From NCBI GenBank assembly GCA_029747585.1, contig JAPEVF010000119.1, positions 39,821 to 103,820 on the forward strand: a DNA stretch of 64,000 nucleotides, given 5' to 3'. This document shows, piece after piece, positions 1 through 12,553 of the stretch. How positions within the stretch are numbered: the stretch's first letter is position 1; each line of letters begins with the position of its first letter. Origin of the DNA: Pleurotus djamor (Eukaryota > Basidiomycota > Agaricomycetes > Agaricales > Pleurotaceae). The notes below the pieces were generated by a model. That model searched no databases. It worked only from the letters and a program-made list of their open reading frames with translations, and was not told where the DNA came from. Made by a program: the position numbers and the translations under genes.

Positions 1-1933
1 CACCAGACCCACCAACAGCTAACCCAGGTCTCACCGCCAACTCAGTCACCAGCGACAGCAGCAACGGCCCAGATAGTCCTATTGACGGCCCACCTCCAAG
101 TCCTTCTCGTGGATCGAAAAAGGATGCACGTCGGGAGTATTTTGGGGACAGATTCGTGCCATCGCGAGATTCGGGGGATATGCGCACGTCTTATCATCTC
201 ATGGATGACGCGGGTCCTTCAACGCCCTCGAAATCGCGAATCATACCGTCAGAGTCCGACGCGCTCAAGGAACAGGCGAACTCGATATTCAACAGCATCC
301 TACACACCGAAGTAACGCCACCTTCGCCCAACAGACCGTCTTCTCCAGCCAGACCACCACCAGCGACCGCCTCATCGTCGACCATGGTTCCGCCGACCAC
401 ACCGACGCGCAAAAACCGCCTTTTTGCTTACTCATCACCAACTACCAAATCCAACCCCGCAACTCCCAATTCATCTCGCCATCTCGACTCTACAAACTCC
501 TCTGCTTACTCCATGTCACCAGTTCGTGGTGCATCGACCGACCTTTTACTTTCGCCGAGACGGCATCTTCGTTCTGTATGCAAGACGCCCTATCGAGTCC
601 TCGATGCGCCCGAACTTGCAGACGACTTTTACCTCAATTTGGTGGATTGGTCAAGTACCAATGTGTTGGGAGTGGGTCTAGGTTCGTGTGTATATCTATG
701 GACAGCGCACAACGCGGCGGTCAACAAACTCTGCGATTTGGCACCCCATAACGATACCGTCAGCTCAGTTTCATGGGTACAGAGGGGTACAACACTGGCG
801 ATCGGTACACTTTCTGGACGGCTGCATATCTACGATGCTTCAACACTTCAACTCCTTAGAACCTACCAGAATGCCCATTCTCAACGCATAGGTGCACTTG
901 CATGGAATTCATACATTCTCTCCTCAGGAAGTCGAGACCGGATGGTGCATCACCGTGACGTGCGATCACCAGACCTACGGCCCTTCCGCAAATGTGCCGG
1001 GCACAAGCAAGAAGTCTGCGGGTTGAAATGGAGTGGTGACGGAGGCGGAACTTCAAGTTCGGCTGGCGTTGGGGGTGTCTCGGTCAACCTGGCCAGTGGG
1101 GGAAATGACAACAAAGTCTGTATTTGGGACCTGAGGGCAAGTCGGCGACCTGGGGGACGAGCAACCGGGACCTCGACGGCTAGTTTGACGATGGGCGGAG
1201 GCGGTGCTACCTTCAATCCAATTTCGACCATTGCCAATCCCACTTCAGGATCTTCCTCCTCTTCCACTCCTTTCACAACTTCCGCGCCCTCTACACTTGG
1301 CAATAGCAACATTGCTTCGAATATGGAAGATTCATCATCGGCAGGAGATATCGCGCCCCTCTGGAAATTTCATGAACATACGGCAGCTGTCAAAGCCTTG
1401 GCCTGGGATCCTCATATCAACGGTGTCCTTGCGACTGGCGGTGGTACTCAAGACAAGCACATCCGGTTCTGGAATGTTGGAAATGGCACGATGCTGAATG
1501 AGTTGGATACCGGAAGTCAGGTAACGTTATCCATCCCACCGCCCATTAGATTGCGTTTACTGATGACCGCGGTTATCAAAAGGTCTGCAACCTTATCTGG
1601 TCCTTGACATCACACGAACTAGTGTCGACACATGGCTTTTCCTCGACAACTGCGCAGAATCAAATCTGCATATGGAAATACCCGAATCTCAATATGGTGG
1701 CGTCACTGACTGGCCATACGAATCGTGTGCTGTATCTTGCGATGAGTCCGGATGGGGAGACCATTGTCACAGGTGCTGGGGATGAGACGTTGAGGTTCTG
1801 GAATGCGTTCCCGAAGAATAGTGGAGTGAGAGGGTCGAGTTATGGTAACTCGAATGGGCTGAGCGGGATATATGGACTTGGAGCGGAGGAGAAGGGCGGG
1901 AGTCGGTTGGATTATGGGAAGCTCATCCGGTAG
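1..1933 (+). CDS. cdh1: Cdh1/Fizzy-related APC/C activator, 5' end missing
   Basis: WD40 activator of the anaphase-promoting complex, which recruits substrates for ubiquitylation in mitotic exit and G1. The frame is open to the window edge, so the first codons are missing. A C-box (DRFVPSR, about base 146) and a Ser/Pro-rich linker precede a WD40 propeller opening with [19 protein letters not shown], the block where Cdc20/Cdh1 propellers begin. One GT-AG intron (1521-1582, 62 nt) interrupts it, and the frame resumes with VCNLIWS. The last residues are GKLIR, so the Ile-Arg tail that docks on the APC/C is present. A Gly/Ser/Thr-rich insert (about 1150-1340) enlarges one propeller blade. Cdc20 is the alternative; Cdh1 is preferred for the long Ser/Pro linker and the FGDRFVPSR context. 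The family is certain, the subfamily likely. Confidence 0.93.
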
Positions 1934-3054
1934 AGCAATTGCGCGCGAGCGGTTTGCTTTCCAGTTCCAGCGCCGGCAAGAGGCTCCTCCCCATACTTGT
2001 CTCCACACAATGAACAAGCCAGGCAGGCTCCGCCCGTTCATCCCTCCGTGCCCCATTCGCCGCTGCATCGTTGCGGCCTCATCGTTCTCACTCAAACGTT
2101 GCATTCACACTATTCTCACTGCTTCAACTTAAATTATCCTCTATTCATCCCCAAGTTCCCCAGCTCCCCTCCCCACATCCCCACATCCCCCAAACATCGC
2201 TTCGCTCGCATATCCATCCTCGTACTGTCGCTTTTGATTTCTCCTTACTCTCGATGTGTCTCAAGTAAATTGTTTTGCTTTATCGATTTTTCATATATTT
2301 TCCTCCTTTCTCCCTCTCGCTTCATGTCAATTACTAGTCAGCTAGTTCACTCTCTCGTTCCCTGTCTACCATCGCTTGATATACGTATATCTGACTGTCT
2401 TTCCACCTCCCGAATCCTTTCCTTTTTATCTAACCTCTTGACTCTCTTTCGGTCGACCTACCGCTGTGCAAACTTCAAGCTTCATGTACCCGTGTACATT
2501 TCTACATCGATATATACGTTATAAATCGTAGTGCTGTTTCCTTGAGAGCTTCTCCATCAACGCGGACATTTCTCCTTTTCCCCTTCACTTTATTCTTTGG
2601 GACATTTTGACATTCATCTCTTGTGGACTTTGTAACAAATACTCGAGCATAAAGATCCCTCTCCATCGTCCGTGAAAACGCCTCTGTCGTGTGGTTGTCT
2701 TGTAGGAAAATAAAGTTCAAAACAATCCGCCACGCCACCGGCATCCCTTCGGAACTTGAAAAATGAGTCTATATTAGGTAAACCCAATCCTCTAAACACC
2801 TGCAAGCCTGGGGAGCGTTGGTGAAATCCCTGGCTGGATCGCTAGACAAGTAAGATATCCGCTCACCTATCCAGATTCTGTCTCTTATCACTTTTCCGTT
2901 CAACAAGGGGCTGCACAAACTTGGTCGTAAGACACAAATCCGAGTTCTCGAAATCAAAGAAGGGAAGACAGTACCATTTTTGCCCTGTATGCTTTTTCGC
3001 AGCCACAGATATGGCAAAATGCTTGTACGTCAACTCTGTTTCCTTCTGATGCAG
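1934..3054. other. Pyrimidine-rich spacer after cdh1
   Basis: The first 500 bases are strongly C/T-rich on the + strand and look like 3' UTR plus spacer. The open frame across 1997-2524 is low-complexity Ser/Pro/Leu/Phe with no domain. The last 200 bases probably hold 5' exon(s) of the next gene (a frame reading NKGLHKLGRKTQIRVLEIKE is open at about 2895-2990), but I could not join them in phase to the exon at 3055. Confidence 0.5.
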
Positions 3055-3646
3055 CACCCTTACCCTTGTGTCCAGTGGCTCGTACGACAAGTCATTGCTA
3101 CTCAACCACATCCTCAGCCACCTCCATGTCGCCCAAAACTTTGCCGAAATTGACGGCAAAAGAAAACATGATTGTCCGTTCCCAAATTGCACCGATGTCG
3201 AATATTCGGAGTATGTCTTATTTTTGTCGTTTCGATGCACATCATTCACCATTAAACCAGGGCCAGCGTCGTCGTGTGGGTCAACCATATGGTTGGCGAC
3301 CACGGCTACGATTTGCTTGTTTGCTCAGGGGAAGACGACACCACCGGTGACCCTCTCGCACTTGACCCGGCTACCGACCTCCGCGATAAGTATGCGATCA
3401 TGTACCTCCCCTACGCCAAGGTGATTTGCAAGGCTTTCCCTGGAATCACCCTTNCCCCCCGTTTGCCTGGCTGTTCACGGGCCGAAGACGATTACGGACA
3501 AATGGACGAAACGCGCGAACGATGACGTCCATGGGCTACGGGCTCAGGATAAGAATGCTCGTGCCGGTCGAAAGCTATATCGCGCGAAGCGAATTGTTGA
3601 GTCCGACGAAGAAGAAGAGTCGAATGAAGAGTCGAACAAAGAATGA
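3055..3646 (+). CDS. Unrecognised protein with acidic C-terminus
   Basis: I do not recognise this family. Two exons join cleanly: the first runs from an acceptor near 3054 to 3210, then an intron of 50 nt (3211-3260, gtatgt...accag), then the second to a stop at 3644-3646. The upstream exon contains KRKHDCPFPNC, a short Cys-rich stretch. The second contains VWVNHMVGDHGYDLLVCSGEDD and a segment with several Asp and Tyr residues, and the protein ends in a basic stretch followed by an acidic Ser/Glu tail (SDEEEESNEE). An N at 3454 within a C-run shifts the frame; omitting it joins GITL to PPVCLAV and keeps the frame open to the stop, so the break is most likely an assembly placeholder. The true start lies upstream and is unresolved. 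An opposite-strand frame (2863-3303) is probably a shadow. Confidence 0.45.
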
Positions 3647-4325
3647 AAGGGAATTCTCTGGATCCAATAGTTACTCCGTGATGGACCTAACTGTTCCTCC
3701 TCAATGTACATTATAAGCAGTTTGCAGTTTCAATGATGATGAGCGCCGGATTTTGGTCACGTGACGCTTGTGATCGAAGCCAAAAGGCCTGGCGCTGACC
3801 ACTTTTCTCCCTACAGTTCTTAATAGTTTAACCACTATTATGAGGGCACCGCCCTCATTCTTTGGTTATCTAATTTTTGCCGCCCCAGTCCCAGTGCTCT
3901 GCTTGCAACATTGGGACGCGATGACCTTGCTATTGCACTATCGGCTTGTGTCGTCAGGGGATTCCTTTCTCTTTCTTTTGCTGTTGTCTCTTCGACTCGC
4001 CACTTCGGTAGAGTTGTCGACTGGAGCAAATGGAATGACTTGGGATTCCTTTGTTATAAATGCTAGTCAGGCTTGGGAATGTATGAGTCACTGTAGTTTT
4101 GAAAGGGAATGGAATGTGCTCCGGTGCGGTGTTACATTTCGTGGGTGATGTCCTCGGTGCGTGAATGCCTTCCCCCCACCATGATGCGTGAACTCGAAGG
4201 ATCAAGTACCTATGTGCACTGGAACTTCAAGCATTGATGAACACGGCAAATTGAAGGAAATCTAATCAATTGAACGAAAAATCACTACCCTACTGAACAA
4301 ATCATCGATAGATCCCAGTTACATT
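3647..4325. other. Intergenic, no gene seen
   Basis: Convergent 3' ends meet here (+ gene ending 3646, - gene ending 4326). Short overlapping frames on both strands have no recognisable domain. I see no RNA gene or repeat. Confidence 0.5.
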
Positions 4326-7140
4326 TCAATTCCATGCAACTTGGGCATAAGCTCCGAGTACGGTGTTGGTCTGCAACGAGGTGTATACGCCGACATCGTC
4401 GTTCGAGAAGACTCTGGCTGTTTGAACAGAGTTGAGCACCCGAATCATTTGAGCTTGAATAAAGTCGACGAAAATCAGATCGATGGGGGTGTCCATCGTA
4501 ACGTTCGGGGCGTTCGAAGAGATGAAATCGGGGAGGGAGAAGAAAGGTAGAGGAGCGTGGGCGATGTCATCGCCAACTCCAGGACAAGCCTAGAGACAGA
4601 GATGAGAAAACAGCGGTTCATGAAGGAGAAAGAGTGAATTCCACTCACATCGCGAGTAACGTATCCCAAAGTCAAGTTCCCCGCAGCACGTCTCTCCTCT
4701 CCATGTCTTCTATCCATCGCCTCAAGCCACTCCCTATATCTTCCATCGATATACCCCTGCGAATACCTCTCTCGCTCTCTTTCAACCATCTCCTCCAACT
4801 CCTCCAGACTCCTCCTCTGCTCACCCTGACTATTCAAAATCGGCAAAACTTCCAGGGCGTTCTGCAACGTGACATTAGGTATAAACATGAACTTGTTCGT
4901 AAATGGCGAAGCTGTGAGTTGATCGTTCTTCGTGAAGGGGCCGGAGAAGATGTTGAAGCGTTGAGAGCCGGAGTTGGTGACGAAGTAGTTGGGGATTGAG
5001 GACCGAGTATTGTTGGCGGCTGTGGCGATTGGGACGGCCTGCATGAATGAAGGGATGAGAAGGATCCAAGGAAAGCTAATATGGCAAACCTTTTCGGCAA
5101 ATAGGGAAAGCAAGGATCCCTCGGATGGGTACGGTGCCCTTTAATCATTGAACGGTCAATTCGCACAGAAATGGCAACTGAACGACTTACTCGTTAATGA
5201 AGTAGTCGCGAGGAGCGACGCCGAAGGTAAAATCAAGATCAAACCTCTTCGCAAGATCCAAGAGACCACGAGTAATGCGCTTTCCAAAGAAAGTGTCAAA
5301 TTGTCTGGATTTCTTCTTCGCGTGGAACTGCGATAGGAAGCCAACGATGTGAGTACGGAAATACCAGCTAAAAATCAAATGGAATCGTACCTCGTATGTG
5401 ACTCGGTTAGCATCGAGGTATCGTCGATTGAATTTCAAGGGTTTCTTGCCTCCGCGTCTGCCAAGCTTGACACTCATCCAACCTAAGCAAAGTGATGGTA
5501 AGCATCGTAGAATCTGACAGATAGAAACTACATGCCTATCGTCTCCATGTATCGCCCACTTTCCAGAGACATACTCCGTTCATCGGGTTGCACTACAAAC
5601 TATTCAAAAAGGAGGTCAAGAGGTCGCTAGATGAAAGCCGTACCGCAATCGCGAATGTGGGTGTGCCCACCAAACGTGAGGATAGGCGTGAATGGGTGGA
5701 CAGCACGGATGGCGTCAAAGACAAGAGGCCCTAATTACAAGCAATTCGGATTAATTCTTGGATGCGCACGGACTCGAAGTTTCCACGTACAATCGTCTCT
5801 CTGAACTGGCATGTGCCTACAGTATACCAATGTCAAACAATCCACAATCAATAGACAGGAAGCGTACGTACCCAGTAAGCAAGAAAAAGTCGGGTTCATC
5901 CTTGATAGCGTCAAGGAACTAAGTGACAATCACTGTTCAGAGCCCGATGGATGCGAAAGGTCAAAGAGACGTACCCAACGCTCTTGGACCATATCCACCA
6001 CCTTCTGTACCGTTGTGTTCTTGGAGTTACTCGTGAAATCGAATAGAACACCGAAAGCCGTTACGCGTCGTCCTCTGTTGTTGAATTTGATAAACGCCTT
6101 GTTTTATTGTCGAAATGAACGGGGGAGAAGCTTACTTCCGTGTTTTGAACTTCGCGAAGCGCTCTATGATGAAAGCAACAGGTTTGGATACGGCAACAGA
6201 ACAGAGAATGTCGAAGTAACTTACTTCCAAGTGGGACACTAATAGGGTTCCCTTTCCTGTCCGGGACAGTGATATTGACGTTGGAGGTCAAGTATCTTCC
6301 CTTGAGCTGTGGTGCGAAGTTGGTGTGCATATCGAGGGCGTTCTCGTAGATGTACAATTCATGACTGGTCGAACAGTACAATCAGTAACATAATATGGGC
6401 GCTGATGGAAGGAAGAAACCCTCACTTTCCAATGGCCATCACATCATACGGAAGCTGCGCCAAGAATTGATTAGACTGTGCAGTTACGAGAAAAAAGCGT
6501 TCGTCATCGTCAGAAATCGAGAAGGATAGGCCATTCCGGTGGAGGGACCCACGTCGTGTGCATCGATGCCTCCTGGAGGGAAGCCATCCGATAGGCCTGT
6601 GCCTGTTGGGGATGCTATTGAAGGCAAGAACACGCGAACACAGGGTATACCACATACCGTCATGCAAGTCGCCAGTGTCCACAAGCAAGAGATCGACGTC
6701 GCGTTCCTAGAGTGCAGTCAGCATGTGGACCGAACTTGACTGTGATATCCAGAATGAATACACGCACGATAGCTTGGTTTTTCATATGCGAGATGAAGGA
6801 AGCGAAGTCCCCCAAGTCACCGCTGATGGTCAAGCGCAGTGTCAGCAGAGAGAACACGGAATGACCATGAACGGGTAGTTGACGCGACTGACCTGTAATT
6901 GGGCTCTGGCCATGAAGCCTTTTGATGTCCCAACAACCAGCCATGAGTATCGGTTGTATGGAGAATATTGACGTCTCCCCATTCCAACGGGCGCGTCGGG
7001 GGTGACAAGGGCACCGGTGGAGCTGCTCTTCTGCTATGTTCGTGATGATCATGAGCACCATCGTCGCCACAAGCAAGCACCTGAACCGATCCAGCGCAAA
7101 GCAGCAAGAGAACGCTGGCCAGCGCCTTGAATCCAGCCAT
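4326..7140 (-). CDS. Secreted metallophosphoesterase, YHR202W/5'-nucleotidase-like
   Basis: Predicted calcineurin-like phosphoesterase of the yeast YHR202W type, a secretory or vacuolar enzyme expected to hydrolyse phosphate esters such as nucleotides; the true substrate is unknown. The start at 7140 gives a signal peptide ([17 protein letters not shown]). Metal-binding motifs follow in order: [26 protein letters not shown] with GTGLSDG in the next exon, [10 protein letters not shown] (the Asn codon is split by an intron near 6365-6425) and [10 protein letters not shown] near 5660. Further on come [12 protein letters not shown] and [10 protein letters not shown], which I associate with this subfamily. 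Many short introns break the gene, for example between ...WPEPNYS and GDLGDFASF. The last exon encodes ...[12 protein letters not shown] and the stop at 4326-4328. A glycerophosphodiesterase-like activity cannot be excluded. Confidence 0.88.
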
Positions 7141-8176
7141 CGTTGTCAAAGTAGGAGGACAAGAAGCAGAAACTTGGGAAACAGAATGCCGAAGCCAAAA
7201 CCCAGGTCCGCGTACGTTATCCACGGAAGGCTTCCATGTGGATGAGGCCGCAACGCCCAAAGGAATTGCATGGCTCCATGATAAAAATAAAGCACATAAA
7301 GCCATGATGCACATGCACATGATCTCTCCCCTTAGCTTCTCANCCCCCCGTCACAAACCGCTGCGCTGCCTGTCGTTTCTGGCGGGCAGGGTGGAAGGAG
7401 TTGAACGGAATGAGACTTACTAGTCTATATAGGTCAGAGTACACGTCGAAGAGTCGGCTCGTCCCAATCCACGAGTTGAACGATGGAAACAAGCTAAAGA
7501 GGGCCAGAACATTGGTGACTATGTTCATGGCCGCTAGGCTCGAAGGTGACTAGTAGTAGCGCTCAGTACAGACGGTGAGGGCTTCGACGAAACGTGCGTC
7601 GTGTTGCCCCTTTACACCCGCAGGTATTGCTTCCACGTCAGATTGAGCTACAGCTGTCGCGATATCTTGCCGTGACTTTCCCCTGCGTCGAAAAATGCTT
7701 CCCTTTTCTATGTACACGTTTTAAGTGGAAGTGCACGGAGTTGATTCAGCTTGAGACGTTGGGAGGGTTCGTCAGACGAAGACTAATCCCAGTGGGTAGT
7801 CCATGGAAGGGATGTGTGGTGAATGAGAGCGGGCCGAATGTCGTGTTCTTGGGTGTGATGAGTAGAGAGAGCTATGAATCAAGAAGTCAGGTGTGGCGGC
7901 ACCTGGCCCCAAAATTTCTGGCCTGACCAAGTTTCGTAACTCAAAACATGTCGAATTATATTGGGATTGCAGAACTTGATGCGATGAAAGATATGGCTAC
8001 AAAGAAGGGAGTGGAACGGAAAAGGATGATGATGATATGTCCCTGAACGTCTAAGATATAACTAAGTCATTGATGATCATGAGGTATGAGTAAGGACGAA
8101 TGTATGGAGAGCAGAAGAAAATAGAGTNAAACGCGAAACGAGCGACGAATCCAGGAAAACGGAAATGCAAGGGACA
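7141..8176. other. Intergenic between two minus-strand genes
   Basis: Holds the upstream region of the phosphoesterase and the 3' region of the ThrE-like gene. Single Ns are present at 7343 and 8128. A + frame at 7594-7926 has no domain and no splice support, so I do not call it. No RNA gene or repeat seen. Confidence 0.5.
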
Positions 8177-11100
8177 TCACAGACTAAATACACCACCAGC
8201 CCGTCGACGCGACTGAATTGGATGAACAACAACCAAAGAGATACCCAACCCAACAGAAAGCCCTATCCCGACAGATATCAACTGTAAAGCAGTTTGGAAA
8301 CCAGACACGTAGGAAGATGAGAACCCGGACGATTGTTGGGAAGCGAAGGTGAGAAGACCGCCGTAGCCCAGCCCAGAGGGTAGTTGGAACAGGATACCGG
8401 TGATCTAGACAAAGATGTGGTAAGCCCCGATACAAAGCGGACGAAAGGACGAGAACACCGTACCATGACTATGAATGCGTTTCCCGAAAAGAATCGACCG
8501 TATAAATTGGAAATGACACCGACCGTGAACGCACTGAAAATCTCTTCTAAGCAAAAGAGCAGAAGAACGATCAAGGAAACCGTACCCAAATGCCGCGCTG
8601 ATATCATTTTGGTTTCGAAATCGCTGTGCAGTGAAGTAATTGACCACCCAACCAACACATGCGATAGCGACGAGTAGGACCTAGTAGAATGTCAGGAGGT
8701 GAGCGGTATCCGGCGTCACGGATTCTTACCATTTCTTTACATCTCCACGGCATCTGATTCCTCAAGCTGAGGGAGAACGAGTATAACGGGACAGTCAGAA
8801 ACGCTGTAAACAGCAACACATGAATGAAGGTCAGTCCAAAGTCGATTACGAAGGGAATAATGTGGACCAACCCCAGAATTTGCTAGGAGTTCGTTGATAC
8901 CACATCCCTAACGGGTCATGGCTTTGCGTGCAAGCATAATCCTCAGCACCGACAATTGTTCTCTCCCGGATTGTTTGATACGCTTCTGCACCGATAGCCA
9001 AGCCGAATCCCAAGAACAGCGCGTACATCACGGCGTAGCACAACCGTACGGCTCCGGCGACCATGTTTCTCGACATCAGCTCGAGTGCGCCCGAAAGGAC
9101 AATGAAGCCCGGGAGGATAAGCACGACTGAGGCCGACGCGACGGCCGAGTAACAGAACCTATGTGTCTCGGCTAATGCAGCGGCGAGAAAACTTAAAAGG
9201 GTGGCAATGGTTATCCTACAACACGGCCGATAATTAGGTTCTAGATGACTGCGGAGGGAAATCACTCAACTCGAAAATATTTGAATACAATTCGTTCCTA
9301 ACGCTCAACATCTGGATACTAACCAGGAGGGCACCCAGGGGGTATACAACCAGGGCATCGATAAAGCTACCGTTGAATCCGACGGTACAAATGGCCGAGG
9401 AGCACATTCCACCGATTAAGATGGTTTGCCAATACTTATATGTCGGCGGTTTCAACATCAACTCGTCCAAGAGCGGCGAAGCTTCAGCCACAGAAACTTT
9501 GTCGTGGATGACCTAAGTAATCCATGTTAAATTGGAAAAAAACCAGGGGTGGTGAACAAAGACGTACCTTCCAGTACAACCGGTACGCTGCTTGGAGTTT
9601 GCCAAGGTCCAACGCGCTTGACTGTCGTATGAGGCGGACATTACTCGTCGCCGTCACACTGTCGTCAAAGCTGATGAGGATGACGTCGGGGAGGTACATG
9701 CAGCTGAGCGGAATATCGAGGACACGCGCGGTGGCCTGAAGTTGCGCTTGCAGGCGATGGGAAGGCCCACCAAACATCATCATAGCACGGGCGAGCTTCA
9801 GAATAAACTCCTGACGTTTGATGATTTCTGCAACATGACGAGTGATCTAATGAAGATAGAGTTCAATCCGGGAAGTAAGTCGTGATGATCGGGGAACCTT
9901 GAAGCAGGGCGTACGTAGTGTTCCTTCTTCTTTTTCCGTCTTTTCTCTCTATCTTTCCTCCTCTCGTTCTCTTTCCAATCCTCGTCGTCCGTATGCGTGG
10001 GCGTCGAGCGGCCACTCCATCCACCGTGCCCCAGACTCAGGACAGAATGAGCAAAAGGTAAATCTCGGAGCTTATGAGACCTCCTTTCTTTCTCCTTTTC
10101 CGGCGTGCCCGAGTCCGTAGAAGAAGCGGACTGATTGTGAGTTCGGTCAGTCGACTGAAACCCGGGTGAATGAGCGCTGTCGGACGCGACTGGGACACCT
10201 CGTCGGAAGAGATGGCTATCTAGAGAGTACCTAGAGAAAAGTCAGTACGGGGCTGTCGAGGATGGAAAGGAAGTAAGATGGAGTACCTTGGGAGATGATA
10301 CTTGGGTCGCTTCGGGAACTCGCCCGGCCGATCTTCTGCTTCAACTTCATGAGCAAGTGGCGAAGGAGGGCCAATGACACTTTCTCGGGTCATCCTCCGA
10401 GCTTGAGCAGGCCGCTTTCTCTCGTCTCGGACCCGTTCATCGTAGTAATCCCCTTCGCTGAACGAAGTTCTCGGGGTCGAAGACTCCGATGCAAAGTTTC
10501 GGGAGTCATACAGCGTCAGCAATGTAGATAGCACTCCTCCGCCAACGCCTAGAGGCCTCGGGGACTCTGCATGGCCAATCTGTTCCACATCCTTTTCGTT
10601 GGGATCATTGAGATTTACTGAGCCAGCAAAGTCCTTGCTCTTGATCCTATCATCCCTAGTATGAGCTTGGGCGGAATTGACAACAGCTGGTTCCCTCTTT
10701 CTCCTTCTCAATCCGAGAAAGCCCTTTCTCGTATGCGCTCGCACAACCTGGGCTGCTTGATGCTCAGCGAAGGCTTCACAATTTTCTCGTCCGGGAAGGC
10801 CTGCATTTTCTGTCGGCTCGATGTAATTGTCGGGCACACTGTGCTGAGGAGGAGCCGGTGTTGGGGGAACAGAAGGATCTGTGTCAGATAGGTCCGACGT
10901 AGTATTGTCTTCCCTGTCTATTTGAATGTGAGGAGGTTCTGGAGGGCAAGTAATGTCGAGTTTTAGACTTGAAGAAGGTGTATGAAGGTCTACTTGACCT
11001 AGTTGCGAGGAAGAACGATGGTGTTCCAAAGCTGTCGCTAGGTTTCTGAACGCCATCGGCTACGAAGAACAGCACCGTTCATAAATTATGTCGGGGAGTA

Positions 11101-11274
11101 GCAAAGTGAGAAACGTACGTTAAGGCCCTCCTCGTCCAGTGAGTGTGTACCCCGTTCGTCCATCCATTGGACCTTACGGGGTGTCTTTGTTCCAGGGCGA
11201 CCTGGCGTAGGCGGAGTGGAGTCGTTATCGTTTACTGCGGGTTCCGCACGAGGGGAGTCAGTCGGAGAGGGCAT
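8177..11274 (-). CDS. ThrE/Prm10-family multi-pass membrane transporter
   Basis: Fungal member of the threonine/serine exporter-like family (yeast Prm10 relatives); the substrate in fungi is not established. The first ATG is at 11274 (MPSPTDSP). The N-terminal 300 or so residues are disordered and rich in Pro, Ser and charged residues (KTPRKVQWMDERGTHSLDEEG, then several SxP clusters), consistent with a regulated cytosolic tail. The conserved core starts with MMMFGGPSHRLQAQLQATA and continues through ISFDDSVTATSNVRLIR and ALDLGKLQAAYRLYWKV, all typical of the family. Hydrophobic segments follow, including LIGGMCSSAICTVGFNGSF, ASVVLILPGFIVLSGALELM and, near the C-terminus, FQLPSGLGYGGLLTFASQQS. 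The last exon reads ISVGIGLSVGLGISLVVVHP and ends at 8177-8179. About eight or more short introns are present. An N at 11410 lies upstream of the start. Confidence 0.88.
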
Positions 11275-12553
11275 CGCGACGGTCGAAGTTGAGGACGGCG
11301 GACGCAACGAGTGGTGGCTGCTTTATACGATGGATCAGTGTGTTGGAAGTGAGCGGCGGTTGTGGTGGTTGGTGTCCAAAGCGAGGTAGGGGGAGCAATG
11401 GGATCCACGNAAATGTCGATCGGCTAGAACACCAGCACAAAGGCCAATCGCGAAAGAGCGCGATCGTGGACAGAAAAGACCATCACGACGTGAGGCAGGC
11501 TAATATGACGTACGACCTTCGCTGCTATTCGAAAGTGCACTCCTCCTTTAGGTAAACATGAATGATGATAAGGTCGATAAGCGAAAATTTCGAGGGTGAC
11601 TGAGTGAACCATTTGACGGCTCCAAGCCTCCCAAGAATACACCCGGCAGCCGCTTGATTCGCATGAAATGGCTGAGGATGCTCCAACGGGGTGCCGGCTG
11701 CCTCTCCAAAGCCCGTCGTAAGGATTCGCAAGCCCCAGCATGCGAAGAAAGTATCTTGCCAAAGGTCCCGAAGCCGAGGAAGAGTTCGCTTCGATCATGC
11801 CGAATCCGGACTTCGGGGCGGCGAATATTTCGTCATTGCGTCACCAAGACGACACTAACGCTAGAGTAGTGAGTACGAGTATTTGGATATTTCTCCCTGG
11901 GACTGGGTGTGCATGGCGCGACATTCTATATATGCCTCCTGGCACCAATATCTAGAGCTCTGGGAATTGCTCTCGTGCAAACGGCCTTGGGTGAACGCGC
12001 TTAGCCTTAGAATAACTCGGCAAGATGACTTGGGATCGCTTACTCAAAGGATGTCTTCTAGTCAGTGCGTGATTTCCCGGGGTGTGGAGCCTCAAGTGAT
12101 AGGTGAAATGGCGACAAAGAAAACGGAGGCAAATGATCATGTATGATTGAAATATGGTGTCCTTATTCATGGAGATAATCTTGGGTACTAATGTTGGTGG
12201 AAGGCCTGCCTACGAGAGGCTACAATTTCATTGAGGGTGGGGATGACCTACAGCATGACTTGGTGACTGAGCGCTGAGCAACGTTCCAACGAAATGAATG
12301 CGTGATGCCTCACAGGTTTGCATGGAGCCCCAGTTCATATGTCGTGACCCATACTTATAGACTTCATCGTGCCGCAGTTCGTGCTCCTCTTGGCGTAAAA
12401 AAGGATTGTGGAGGTTTGGAAGATGTATATATTTAATTCCAGGGCAGCTTGGAGCTGCATGGTTTCTCGTACATGGTCGATGGTCGTCGTGGGAGGAAGC
12501 AAAGAAATCAGGAGAGCTTTCTGACCGTGCGATCATTTGTTCCCACAGTCAGG
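11275..12553. other. Intergenic or unresolved region
   Basis: About 1.3 kb without a gene I can support. A minus-strand frame (11525-11731) contains TTGFGEAAGTPLEHPQPFHA followed by a hydrophobic stretch (SLIDLIIIHVYL) and looks protein-like, but I could not connect it to a start or splice partner. Another minus frame (12228-12536) is weaker. A small multi-exon gene or a relic is possible. Confidence 0.3.

Noticed and set aside
1997..2524. Open + frame of 175 codons after cdh1
   Set aside because: Pyrimidine-rich low-complexity sequence giving Ser/Leu/Pro/Phe-rich translation, no domain and no splice partner; fits a 3' UTR or spacer.
2863..3303. Minus-strand frame of 146 codons over the orphan gene
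   Set aside because: The opposite strand has an intron that joins two frames in phase and continues to a stop beyond the N, which is the better explanation.
10220..11056. Separate gene for the Pro/Ser-rich region upstream of the ThrE core
   Set aside because: It joins in frame through short introns to the conserved ThrE core, and fungal members carry such tails, so it is one gene.
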